64,000 nucleotides of DNA from Yponomeuta sedellus (lineage: Eukaryota; Arthropoda; Insecta; Lepidoptera; Yponomeutidae): NCBI GenBank assembly GCA_934045075.1, contig OW203723.1, forward strand, positions 22,657,615 to 22,721,614, read 5' to 3'. The notes under the pieces are model-generated. The model ran no database searches. It was not told the origin of the DNA and was given only the letters and a program-made list of their open reading frames with translations. Shown here piece after piece: positions 33,741 through 44,300 of this stretch (positions are counted from its first letter, which is position 1; every line of letters starts with the position of its first letter). Made by a program: the position numbers and the translations under genes.

Positions 33741-33847
33741 TTAAAAATAGTAATAATATTATTTAACATTTCTCCTGTCGGAGAAAAATCCACATAACAC
33801 CCATAGCGCTTAATATGTTGTTTTGCCAAAAGAACTAAATAGTGACG

Positions 33848-34269
33848 GTGGGTTGGTACTTAGTAAGTAATAGAATGACCACGACGCACTCGTGGCCTAG
33901 TCGAACCGAGTGATTGAAATCAATCACTCGAGTTAAGCAACAACAGGCGTGGTCAGGTGCGGAATGAGTGACTGTCCAGTTACTACCGCTAGTGGCATTT
34001 TTCCGAGCGTTTCCGTGCTTCGCAAGGCACGTTAAGCCGTGGATGCCGGCTGTCATGTAATGGCAGTCGTTAAGCCATGTCAGAGTCCTTTTGGGTGGCT
34101 TGATAACTTCTGACAATAAGGTCCGCCACCGTCTTACAAACCTACAACAACCCGGACTTGGCCCCCATGGTGGAGTATGGCCTAACTTTCCTGCAACGCA
34201 AGGAAGAGACCCGTGCCCGTGCCCCAGCAGTGGGGACATAATACAGGGTTGAAATCGAAGTAAAAGAAT
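33848..34269 (+). mobile_element. 5S-like SINE with extra 5' sequence
   Basis: The family body runs from about 33890 (GCACTCGTGGCCTAG) to the tail near 34255. The 11-bp duplication AAATAGTGACG flanks a larger unit (33837-33847 and 34270-34280). About 42 bases of unrelated sequence therefore lie between the left duplication and the usual SINE start. Confidence 0.85.
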
Positions 34270-35073
34270 AAATAGTGACGTGATATGTTGGTATTAGTAC
34301 TTTGTTTGAACGAAATCTAAAAAAGTCGTATGTTTACGTACTATTTCTGCCCCTGGATCGTACATGCAAGATAAATGTAAAAAATCGTACGAATACGATT
34401 TAAATCGTACATCTGGCAACGCTGCGTCAGTGTCGTCAGTTAAGCATGTTCGCAACTGTTTTGTTTACCACGCAGTCACTGTGATGTCAAAGTGCGCGTT
34501 CGTGGTGTCTCCTCATTGGTGTTTTTAATTTAATTTCTAGCAACATTGGACGAATGATATTTTCTGTAGGGTGGTGTACTTTCCGGTACGTCTTGTTCAT
34601 TCTAAGTCGAAAAAACAATCTGAAACTTAGACAAAACCGGCACAATATTTTTATGTTGGCAGCTCTTCGTTCCATAGACAATTGAAGAAATCAAGAAAGT
34701 TTACATGACGTCATACAAATAAAATATGGCGTCTACATCAAAATCGAATTTGGTACAAATCTCCTCACTATTCTGGAAAAATTATAACTGTATTCTGGTG
34801 CCATTGCAATGGTTAAAAATCTCACCATAGTAAAGGATGATCTCCTGTCTAAAAGCATGGCGTTTAAAAGGTAAATGCAGTAAACATTCGGCCCATCTGA
34901 CAGTTGCATTGCCGCGTTGTTTTGATATTTTTAGGAGATGCGGGTTAATTTAGGCGGGAAATCGACAGTGGCTTGATGGCTTCGCAATTTCGCATGCATT
35001 CGGCATTGAGCAGGCAGGAGCGGTGAAACATTTTCGCTTGATTTCAGTCGCTGCTGGGAGTTTTTTTAGCAAA

Positions 35074-35232
35074 ATGTCTGGTAGCAATCAGAAGCCCTTT
35101 ACAGTGTTTGTGGAAGGGAACATTGGAAGTGGCAAAACCACGTTTCTGGAACATTTTAGACAATTTGAGGACATCACCCTTCTGACTGAGCCTGTCGAAG
35201 AGTGGCGTAATCTACGAGGATGGAATCTACTG
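35074..35232 (+). CDS. dNK: dNK exon 1: P loop
   Basis: 53 codons ending AATCTACTG|GTAAGC in phase 0. It carries the ATP-binding P loop and the EPVEEW segment. Confidence 0.95.
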
Positions 35233-37960
35233 GTAAGCATTCAAACAGGATAAGCAAAATAAATTCAGAAAACCAACTGAAAGTGAATACGACGTTCAAA
35301 TGTGAACGCGAACTAATTTGTACTTGTTAGGCGTATGTACCTATTCAATTCTTTTTTGAGGCAACTGAAAGTGAATATGACATTCACACCATAATACGTG
35401 AACGCGAACTAATTAGTACTTGTTATGGGTAGCTATTCAATTCTGCTGCTTTTACTCGTTCCTTTTAAACTAATTTTACTCTCATACTTCTTCCAGGATC
35501 TTATGTACAAGGATCCTAACAAATGGGCTATGACTTTCCAAGCCTATGTTTCCCTGACGATGCTAGAAATGCACCGGCGGCCTACAGCGACACCTGTGAA
35601 GTTGATGGAACGCTCACTCTTTAGTGCTAGGTACTGCTTTGTGGAACACATGAGAAGGTCTGGTACCATTCACCCAGCTCAGTTTGCTGTTCTGGACGAG
35701 TGGTTCAGATTTATTGACCACCAGATTCCTATTGATGCTGATCTAATCAGTAAGTGTTTCTTTTTTAGTTATCCAAGTCCTGTTTACTGCTGGTTACACA
35801 TGCACGCACATGCAGTGCACATATAAATTGTATTCTTTGTCTCTGGTTTCGGATGCTTACGGTAGTAGACTTTGTTTACAAATAAAGACATTATGAGGCA
35901 GCTGGAAATAGCAACATCCTAATTAGACAGCCTTATATTAAAGAAACTCAATAGATTTGGGAGTTATCTCACTAAACCTTGTATTATTTAATGGGTAATT
36001 AGAGGATGATTATGTCTAGTGTTCATCGCATTCACGAATAATTTTTAGTTAAATTTTAAAAGTGTAAACTTTTTTGAAAAGAATTTCTTTGTTAGCTTCT
36101 TCTCCACATAATCTATTAATAAAATTGTTAAACTAAAAACTGATGTTTCTTAAGTAATAATTTAATTTTTATAAATATGCTTTCTCGGTCATTCCAAAAC
36201 TTACCTTTTACAATATAAATTCATTAAAATTGTGTTTTGTCCCTTACAGTATACCTGAAGACGACTCCGTCTATTGTGCACGAGAGGATAAAGAAGAGGG
36301 CACGTTCTGAGGAACAGTGTGTACCACTAACTTATATTGAGGACCTCCACAAACTCCATGAAGACTGGCTTATCCACAGGACTTATGCTGAATGTCCTGC
36401 ACCAGTAAGTTGCACTTTTAAACCTGCTCTATTATGGAAAAAGAATGCCAAAACCGGGTTTAGGTTCAAAGCATATTTGTCTGGTCATTTCACCCATGTT
36501 GGTAGGAGTTGCCACTAAACTTTTAGTCATTTTAAAGATGACTTTGTGACAAACATGTTGTAAAAATCATCGAACACACTCGTAGAGATATATATTATCG
36601 AAAGATTATATTAACTAGCATAGCCCTTTTACTTGACTCTTTATCTGCTGAAAATACATACTTCCTTTGTCACATATTTTATGGCCAAAGCAAACAACAG
36701 TGTGGGGTAATCCAAAAGTTTCTACTCGAATATCTTGTTTTATTTGCACTTAGTTGATGAGAACTATGTTGATGATGATAATATACATACACAAACTCAC
36801 ACCTACTTCCCAAATGAGTAAACAGAGACCAGTGTGCATAAAATATTTTGGGCATTTTCTCGACTTCTCGACGACTACCAGCTATAATATATTATAGCTG
36901 TTATATTATATTATATTATATTATATTATATTATATTATATTATATTATATTATATTATATTATATTATATTATATTATATTATATTATATTATATTATA
37001 TTATATTATATTATATTATATTATATTATATTATATTATATTATATTATATTATATTATATTATATTATATTATATTATATTATATTATATTATATTATA
37101 TTATATTATATTATATTATATTATATTATATTATATTATATTATATTATATATAATCTTTATTATTAAAAAATAAATAAATGTTCATTGACATACTACAC
37201 AGATCTTGTTAGCCCTATACTAAGTACAACTAAATGACTTGTGTTACAGGCGCTAACTCGACATTTAATACATTAAATACAATCATAACACCCAAGACCC
37301 GAGACCAACTATAAAAGTTCGTTTCCTAGTTTGACCCGGCCGGGGATCAAACCCGAGACCTTCGATTTACAGTCAGCGTGCGACACCGCTGCGCCACCGA
37401 GGGCGTCAAATTCCGTCCGTCCGTTCCGTCCGTCAGGCCGTCCGTATTGCTCATGTCATTTGACAACAAATTTATGTTCTGTGTATTGTGAGATTATAAT
37501 ATAATATTGTAATGTAATCTCACAATACACAGAAAATAAAGGAAAGGAATTAGATGTAAGGTTAGGTCATGCATTATGCTATGTGTTGGTTAAACATAAA
37601 ACATAACTCTATAGAGCAGGCAATGTTGTACCAATCCAAGATGTTGGTATGCCACAAATTACTTTATGTATTGTAGAGAAATCAATATTTAAGATTTAAA
37701 TATTGATTCCTCTAATATATATTTGAATGCATTTAATGCTTTCAAAAATTAAATTCCAGGTGGTGGTCCTGGACGCAGACTTGGATCTGTCTCAAATAAC
37801 TGAAGAATACAAGAAGAGTGAGCATCAAATTCTTAAGAAGGCTATGGATGTGGTGATGCGGTCTCCAAGCAAGCTCAGCCCAAAGAAGCCCATCACTACA
37901 TCACCTATCAAGATAGTTCCTCGTTTCCTTTTGGATAACCGGTCAGGGTTAAATTTATAA
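35074..37960 (+). CDS. dNK: Deoxyribonucleoside kinase, complete, four exons
   Basis: Insect dNK phosphorylates all four deoxyribonucleosides in the salvage pathway, supplying dNMPs for DNA synthesis. Exons 35074-35232, 35497-35749, 36250-36404 and 37760-37960 join in phase and encode 255 residues; the Drosophila enzyme has 250. Visible motifs are the P loop GNIGSGKT (15-22), the EPVEEW substrate-site segment (39-44), the ERS motif (91-93, the family's DRS/ERS), SARYCFVE, and the arginine-rich lid RIKKRARSEEQC with LHEDWLIH in exon 3. The C-terminal exon encodes VVVLDADLDL and a Lys/Ser/Pro-rich tail. The start is the first in-frame ATG, in context AAAATGT. There is no obvious mitochondrial leader. 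AATAAA at 38454-38459 may end the transcript. Confidence 0.95.
35497..35749 (+). CDS. dNK: dNK exon 2: nucleoside-binding core
   Basis: Starts after CTTCCAG with DLMYKDPNKWAMTFQAYV and contains ERSLFSARYCFVEHMRR. It ends CTAATCA|GTAAGT in phase 1. Confidence 0.95.
36250..36404 (+). CDS. dNK: dNK exon 3: lid region
   Basis: Starts after CCCTTACAG and completes the ATA codon. It encodes YLKTTPSIVHERIKKRARSE, then LHEDWLIH, and ends GCACCA|GTAAGT. Confidence 0.95.
36880..37150. repeat. Perfect (TTATA)50 microsatellite in dNK intron 3
   Basis: Fifty uninterrupted TTATA units fill 36901-37150. A perfect 20-bp palindrome (36880-36899) borders it on the left. On the right it runs into the AT-rich end of a reverse-strand SINE (37157-37408). 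Both strands stay open through it, so chance frames appear. Confidence 0.98.
37157..37408 (-). mobile_element. tRNA-derived SINE (GGGTTCGATCCCC family)
   Basis: Reverse copy of 20596-20808, with its head at right (CGGGGATCAAACCCGAGACC ... GCGCCACCGAGGGCG) and its AT-rich 3' end at left, where the microsatellite begins. Confidence 0.85.
37477..37534. repeat. 20-bp perfect hairpin in dNK intron 3
   Basis: TTCTGTGTATTGTGAGATTA (37477-37496) pairs perfectly with 37515-37534 across 18 AT-rich bases. Confidence 0.85.
37760..37960 (+). CDS. dNK: dNK exon 4: C-terminus
   Basis: Starts after AAATTCCAG in phase 0. It encodes VVVLDADLDLSQITEEYKKS, a basic Ser/Pro-rich tail and a TAA stop. Confidence 0.95.
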   Translation: MVVLDADLDLSQITEEYKKSEHQILKKAMDVVMRSPSKLSPKKPITTSPIKIVPRFLLDNRSGLNL

Positions 37961-38730
37961 TAGTGGTTAAGTAATTTTATTTCAAGGCAACCTTGCCTTA
38001 ATTTGATTAATTGACATAAATCCATTATGGCTTTAGTAATCCCATGAAAACTGACCAAAGTTGACACTACCTTGAAAAAGGTGGACCAGTGAATTATAGG
38101 TATATTCAAATCTTGGGTTTAAATAGGTCTTTGACATCTGCCGATATATAAATGGAAACGAGAGTTCAACTATAAATTAGTTACATTTACTGATCTGACT
38201 GACTTAAAATGATTTAGCTTGGTCAACAATTAATGTTATTAAATAGACAATTATTTCCTATTATTTCGGTGTTATGTGATTTCACATTTCATTAATTTAT
38301 GTAAGATTGACTACTGCTAGTTTTTTGATAAACTATTGCACTCTCACATCGTACAGTAATGAGAAATGCATTTATTTGCATTTAAAAATAAGTAGCGCTT
38401 ATTTGTGTCAGTCTTTATTTATTGTGATAACTTAATATTTTAATGTATTTAGAAATAAATCTTACGAAAGTATTTATATTATCATTTCCTATTCAACACG
38501 CACGCTATTGCACTGGTCCCCAAACTATTTCTTTTAGTTCTCAAAGTACATGTGAAATCGAAAGCCAGGTCCACCTGTACGATTCAGTTGTAAAGTCGCC
38601 TGTGCACACGATCGTTGCGGCGCTGCATCCGCGACTCCTGTGTGGCTCCGGAGCGCACTCGGGGGTAGTGGTTTTTTTTAAATGTAGTTTTTTTTTTAAA
38701 TAAGTGGTAAAAGCTGCCCGAGGTAGATCA
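37961..38730. other. dNK 3' UTR and flank, no gene seen
   Basis: AT-rich sequence with AATAAA at 38454-38459. A short GC-rich patch at about 38580-38670 does not match anything else I recognise here. Confidence 0.5.
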
Positions 38731-38734
38731 GAGC

Positions 38735-39125
38735 AATCTAAGTTGAGTGTTATTAGGGATAAGGATGACTCCATTCTGTAAGAGGAACATGTTGATAGAA
38801 CGTTGGAAAGAATATTTTGAAAGTGTTTGAATGTGAGGATCAGCCAATCGAAGGTTCCCGACTATGAGGCAGAACCTAGCTGTTGATAGCGTTATATGTG
38901 GAAGAGATTTTCAAGGCAATGAAAAGCATGAGGCAAGGCTGCGGGATATGATAGGGTGTCGTTAGAAATGCTGAAGGCTCGTGAAGGCATTGTAGCTAGC
39001 AAGTTATACCTGCTCTTCAACAAGTGCTAGAGGAGTGGCACAGTACCTACCTAAAGACTGCCACTCGTCCAGCACAGCAGGTACGTACGGCCGTCATAGT
39101 TGCGCATTATAAAGCCAAAGCATCG
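38735..39125 (+). pseudogene. RTE-type LINE reverse transcriptase fragment, broken
   Basis: With frame changes it reads pieces such as ERWKEYFES, then AMKSMRQGK with a Gly-Tyr-Asp motif, then EMLKAREG, typical of the start of RTE-clade reverse transcriptases. Stops and shifts interrupt it (for example near 38955). The catalytic YADD region is not present. Confidence 0.6.
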
Positions 39126-39289
39126 CAATAGTCAGATTAGAGAATGTTGTGGATTAAAAAAGGATGTTGGGTAAAACCACAAAACGTTCTTGAGTGACTA
39201 AAATTGCCAAAGGCTACATCGACCAAATAGGGCATGCATTAGCAAAGAGGAAGATACCTAAATAGTACTCGGAACCGGCGGGCGTGCAT

Positions 39290-39402
39290 GCAACGACCTT
39301 ATGAACGTTGATGAAGCGAAGGTTATCTGTCATGATCGTGGCAAGTGGCAGTCCCTGGCCTCTGCCTACCCCTCTGGGGTACAGGCGTGAGGTTATGTAT
39401 GT
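39290..39402 (+). mobile_element. LINE-tail type repeat
   Basis: Contains GTGCATGCAACGACC, AACGTTGATGAAGCGAAGG, GATCGTGGCAAGTGGCAGTC and CTGCCTACCCCTCTGGGG, ending GTGAGGTTATGTATGTA. It probably belongs with the LINE fragment just upstream. Confidence 0.65.
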
Positions 39403-40835
39403 AAGTGGTAAATCTTCTTAGATACCTATTGCACCGCAGCGACACCGTTTATGCTGCTCTGTGGTTTATGCGCCGCACGCAACACCACTCTGTGCGCAAC
39501 ACATCGTGTGCATAGCCTTGGCTCTAACACAGGGCAGGGACACTGTACTAAATGACTTTTCAAGAATATAGTGGCGCCATCTCCTAGTCTTCCCTGAAAC
39601 CCACGAGTTACACTAGATGTCGCTTAGAATAATTTTTGTGATAGATAGTTTCATTATTTTGTCTATAGATGTCACTACAAAAAAGCTGTTATTTTACTTT
39701 AATAATTTAGTTTTTATTATTTTATATTATCGGCAGTAAGATATATAAATAAGTCAATTTAATAAGGTAAGTAAACGTGTCAAAAATATAATTCAATGTC
39801 TTAACTTATTTTTGTTATTGGCAACATCATTGTTTTAAAATCAAACTTGAATTTCGATTCGAAATCGCAGCGTTGTTGTTTGCATGTTGTTTGGTTTGTT
39901 TGTTGCAGTTAAATTTTCGTCTGAGTGTTCTTTTTTGTTAACTTTGAACTGTGCAAACCTCCAGAAAGTGCGTTTATAGTTGGTGCAGACATATTAACCG
40001 GATTTTGGATGGAAAACCGACATACAAAGAAAATGAAGGTGACGAGTGTAACTGTGTAAGGAAGCAGCTTAAAAGTAGTATAACAAACATAAACACCTTA
40101 AAAGTTAGAAATAAATGTTATATATCAACCATTTTATGATAAAATACAAGTTTTATCTGTAAACCAAACTCATTTTATTTTGTACAATATCCAATAATTC
40201 GCATTGTTATTGTAAATGGATTGTTATAGTTACTCTGAATTTGTATTGTTTTATTTTCTTTTTGTTTGTGCAGTTGTTAAGTTTTTTACCTAGGTACGTG
40301 CCTAAAAGATGTTAAAAATACTCAGCAAAACTATTTCAGAGTAACTATAGCAATACGCATAGCTATGTATACATACGTATCTAAAGCAATACGCATAGCT
40401 ATGTACACCTATCTATAGCTAAAGAATGTTTCGAGATTCGGGGACGATTTCCAGATGGCGATTTTACCAAGTTCGATCGTGTTGGCAGAAAAAGGCCGCG
40501 AGAGGACTCTATTTCCCTCTAAGGCTCTAACAAAGAGTTCACGGATGTCGACTGTACCTCAGATTAATCTATGGACCGTAAAAAATACGCTATATTTTTT
40601 TCTCTGAATACAAACAATTATCTACCTACCGGTAAAATCGCATAGAAACCGGGAACTCACGAGCACAAAACGCACCCGAGAAAAAGTTCTCTCTAGTCTG
40701 TGTTAAAAAAAAAGCTTAAAACGTCAATGTCAAATGTTTTTTTTGCAACAATTTTTTAGAAAGATTAAATTATACACGTTAAAATCTAAGAACCTAGAAA
40801 CTAATTAATTAGATCATGTCCTAACACAAGTTGTA
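39403..40835. other. Unassigned sequence
   Basis: Mixed AT-rich DNA. A 22-bp direct duplication (CAATACGCATAGCTATGTA) lies at about 40350-40405. I cannot identify a gene. Confidence 0.4.
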
Positions 40836-41030
40836 ATGAGTTCCTGTTGTGGAAACGAGTTAGTATTCAATTCGGCACTAAGTGAAGTCGTTAGCAGTAA
40901 TTTTGCTTTAGTTGTGAGTTTGTTCGATAATCGATACGGTCCCAGTGTTATTTTTATATTTTTGTTAATTATTGGTGCTTGTCTCGTAATATTACGATAT
41001 GCCACGACGCCGAATAAGTGTATAAATTGA
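40836..41030 (+). CDS. Possible small membrane protein ORF, unknown
   Basis: 64 codons from an ATG, with one hydrophobic segment near the C-terminus (PSVIFIFLLIIGACLVILRY) and a CC pair at the N-terminus. A strong donor-like CTAAG|GTAAGT follows at about 41112. The stretch could therefore be a mostly noncoding first exon of an unseen gene instead. I do not recognise the protein. Confidence 0.2.
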   Translation: MSSCCGNELVFNSALSEVVSSNFALVVSLFDNRYGPSVIFIFLLIIGACLVILRYATTPNKCIN

Positions 41031-41760
41031 TGTTGTTCACGTCTCGCGTGTAGACTTGAAAGTAAAAGTAATGTCGTCAATATCGTCGGCCTGAGCCCAC
41101 CACTGTTCCTAAGGTAAGTTTACCTTTTTAGTATTTACCTCCAATGTGGCCCAAAGCTATACTGGGAATAATATTTATTTGGTGATATTTAAATAGTGAT
41201 TTAGGTAGGTATGTGTATGTTGTCTAAGTGTTTATTTGTGTACTTGCAATGTGTCTAATTACATTTATAGTACTTTATAAATCTTCTGGACCTTCACTGG
41301 TCGGCATATTGTTTTTTTTTTAATTTAAAAGTCAGTTTAATGCAGGTACAGTTAATAATAATAACTTCCAGCTTACTGTCATAACAATGCTGAGACACAA
41401 TGTAGCTGAGAATTAGTGTTATGCACTCCAAGGTTGCCTGTGGGACCCTATTACTATTCCTACAACATTGGTCTGTCTGTTCAAAGCGCTTTAGCTCAAG
41501 AATTGTAAACTCAAGAAGTGTATATAGCCATTAGATTTTTTTTCAGAATACCTATATTTTGTTTCATTCCTCTTTGGTCTATTTGCAAAACATTGATAGA
41601 TTTAGTTAAAATGAAAAATGAAAATGAATGAAAATAGCCTTTATTTGCCAATATCTTAAATAACAAATATAATAGCATGCATTAAATTGTATTATTTGAA
41701 TTATGAAATGTTATGTTAAAGTGTAATTTTGATTACAAAAATAATTAATAGTACATAATT

Positions 41761-41935
41761 TATTAATTGGCTGCCCATTTCTGAGCAAAGGCCTCCCCCA
41801 GATATTCCCATTCTACTCTTTGCATTGTTATGCTTGGCCATGTAGATCCTGCTTCTTTTTCTATATCATCAGCCCATCTCCTGTTTGGTCTTCCTTTGCC
41901 TCTTTTTCCATCTTTTGGATACCATTAAACAGTTA
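41761..41935 (-). pseudogene. RTE-type LINE, C-terminal fragment
   Basis: The minus strand reads GKGRPNRRWADDI, then EAGSTWPSI and GEAFAQKWAAN, the usual C-terminal end of RTE endonuclease-reverse transcriptases. Only about 55 codons remain. Confidence 0.75.
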
Positions 41936-41963
41936 AAATACAGGAAGCAAATTATTGAAGAAT

Positions 41964-42203
41964 TTTTTTATGTCATTTCTATTCAAGAAATATTAACTTT
42001 TATTTGTTTATTTCTTGGATTAGATCAAGATCACTGAGATCAAACCTGAATGAAACAAAATGTATTTTGTAGGTAACAAAATTTATAATCCATCATATTA
42101 CCTTACATAATTCAAAAGTAAAAAAAGTGTTGTCCCCACATAAAACATAATGTTTTACATTTCTTTTGTTTTTTCTTGATTTTAAAAACACTAAATACAT
42201 AAT
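41964..42203. repeat. 240-bp segment duplicated at 48431-48670
   Basis: From TTTTATGTCATTTCTATTC to AAATACATAAT this appears identical to 48431-48670, about 6.5 kb away. Here it lies in longer continuous unique sequence, which suggests this is the source. Confidence 0.9.
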
Positions 42204-42349
42204 TTTAAGTGTCAAACCTAGATAATTCAAGTGTATTTACAAATAATTAAAACCGTAAACATTATTATTTTAATGTCTGTAACATGTAACATAACATTAC
42301 TTAGAGAACATTATACTTTTAAATAATAGGAAACTTATGATTATATAAT

Positions 42350-42590
42350 TTTTTTAATGCGTTAACCCATACTAAGGACAATTTAAAAACCTACTTAGAG
42401 GCTAAAAATTCCACCCATGCCGGGTTTCAAACCCGCGACCTCTGGCTATCCATGCCAGCGCTCTTTCCAACTGAGTCGCCCATTAGCTCAGTTGGAAAGA
42501 GCGCTGGCACGGATAGCCAGAGGTCGCGGGTTCGAATCCCGGCATGGGTGGAATTTTTAGCCTCTAAGTAAGTTTTTAAAAGAAACTTAT
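42350..42590. mobile_element. Second head-to-head inverted pair of tRNA-type SINE
   Basis: The left arm (reverse copy, from about 42385) and right arm (forward copy, to about 42585) meet at CCAACTGAGTCGCCCATTAG. Both keep the B box, and the right copy is intact from D-arm to T-arm. The flanking GAGGCTAAAAATTCC and GGAATTTTTAGCCTC are mirror images. Confidence 0.9.
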
Positions 42591-43247
42591 CCTTCCAAAA
42601 GTATGAGTCTTAATCACTCTTCGGATTCGGATTAACCTTACCCGTGTAAGAAAGTTATGCTTTCAAAAGTATACTCAGTCTTACTCACTCTCACTTATCA
42701 TGGGCCCAAACTGTGGTAGCCTGTGCTATGGTAACCTGGATAATGTTTTTTATCTGTCTATATATCTTGTTTATGGATCAGGTTTCATGGCTGGCTTGGG
42801 GTTGAAGCTTAACTTATTTTAGAAAGAAAAGAAAAATCCCATAAATAAATTAATGTTAATTTTTAACATAATTTGGGTAATATAAATGATATTATGGTCA
42901 AAGCAGCTCACTAAACATTACCTATGATTTGTGAGTACTTATCACAATTTATAATGGAATAGATAGGTGAGAACACTTTATTGCACAACCAGAAAAAAGA
43001 ATTACGGTTATTATTTCTTAAATGTTGGCAATTGGCAGAAATCTTAATGCTACTTCACTCATGTTTGAAAAACACTCGTGCAAGTCACCCTAATATTGAA
43101 CCACACACATGACCAGCCACATTGTAGGGTAGGTAAAAAACTTCATCATGTTAGAAACATTTCTCAATGAAAAATTTTTTTTAATAAAACTAACTTCAAA
43201 ACACAACAAATTTTATTGAGCATATTACCATATTAGGTACACCTGTA

Positions 43248-44300
43248 GGGGGTTCCCTATTTCATACCGAAAATTCTTTGTTCGAAATACGGTTCACCTA
43301 CGAATGATACGTCGAACGATTGATTGTTCGACACCTTATTCATTCGAATGTTTATACACCGACTGCTTGTTTGTTCGATGCTCGTTACATCGAAAACTTT
43401 ACTGCGATTCTTTTTAGTGCGACAGTTAATTATATCGAATGTTTATGCACCGACTGCTGTTAGTTCGGTGCCTTGTTAAATCATTTTTATCGATTCATTA
43501 TTATAAAAGTACATAGAAGTTTTTAATGCCATGCATAGGTAATCTCTTTTCATTTTTCATTAGCATAATCGAGATTAGTTCACATTTCATTCCCAATCCG
43601 ATTTCGTGAAGTGTTTATTCAATCGGACTGCAGATTTAGTTAAAATTACAAGTATTTTTTGCCGGTTATAATGTCGATATCGACAAATTTACGAGTTTAA
43701 AAACCTATTTAGAGGCTAAAAATTTCACCCATGCCGGGATTCGAACCCGCAACCTCTGGCTATCCGTACCAGCGCTCTACCAATTGAGCCAATGGGCGAC
43801 TCACGGCATCAGTGAAATTTCGAACCTCTTTACAATATTCTCTGTATTACGTACATAAATAGGTTTAAATAGGTCTAAATAGGTTTTTAAATTTGTTCCT
43901 TAGCACGGGTTAGTGCATTAAAAATAAAAATAGTGTAAATTTACGAGTGTTAAAGTCAAAGAGAGGGAATATTATTATCATAAATGGATATGAGTTTTGC
44001 ATTAATAATAAAACCCTTAAATTTATAACATTATAATATTCTGTTCCTGCAAGTAAAACGCTCGGCAAAACGTTTTTTGAAGCAGCGAAGCACTGAAGAA
44101 ATAAGCATCGATAATATAATGCACCGGTGTAACATTTTTCAAAGTAACGAGGCATCGGCAAAACGTTTTCGAAGTAACAAGGCACCAAACAATGAAAGTG
44201 TCGGATTAAAAAAGCGTCGAGCAATCAACCCTTCGCAGTATCATTCGTAGGTGAACCGTATTTCGAACAAAGAATTTTCGGTATGAAATAGGGAACCCCC
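43248..44300. mobile_element. 1053-bp DNA-type element with perfect 63-bp inverted ends
   Basis: Ends 43248-43310 and 44238-44300 are exact inverted copies starting GGGGGTTCCCTATTTCATAC. TGTA flanks both sides (43244-43247 and 44301-44304) as a likely 4-bp target duplication. Inside, short motifs recur (TCGAATGTTTATACACCGAC at about 43354 and 43436). A tRNA-type SINE is nested at about 43696-43934. No transposase is present, so it is non-autonomous. Confidence 0.9.
43696..43934 (-). mobile_element. tRNA-type SINE nested in the 1053-bp element
   Basis: Reverse copy with GAGGCTAAAAATTTCACCCA, GGGATTCGAACCCGCAACCT, the CTTTACAATATTCTCTGTAT flank and a tail near 43915. Small AATAGGT reiterations occur at about 43855-43885. 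Confidence 0.85.

Larger units (their letters stand above)
33202..35073. promoter_or_regulatory. Divergent intergenic region, PDIA6 / dNK
   Basis: About 1.9 kb between two start codons on opposite strands. Near PDIA6, the minus strand has TGACGTGT at 33300-33307, close to the ATF6/XBP1 site TGACGTGG/A. Near dNK there is a perfect palindromic CRE, TGACGTCA, at 34706-34713. Two SINEs (33507-33740 and 33848-34269) sit between them and probably separate two independent promoters. Confidence 0.5.

Noticed and set aside
35023..35073. Longer N-terminus for dNK
   Set aside because: The upstream frame has no ATG (it opens with GTG). The first in-frame ATG is 35074.
36848..37168. 106-codon frame rich in Ile, Leu and Tyr
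   Set aside because: It is a translation of the TTATA microsatellite.
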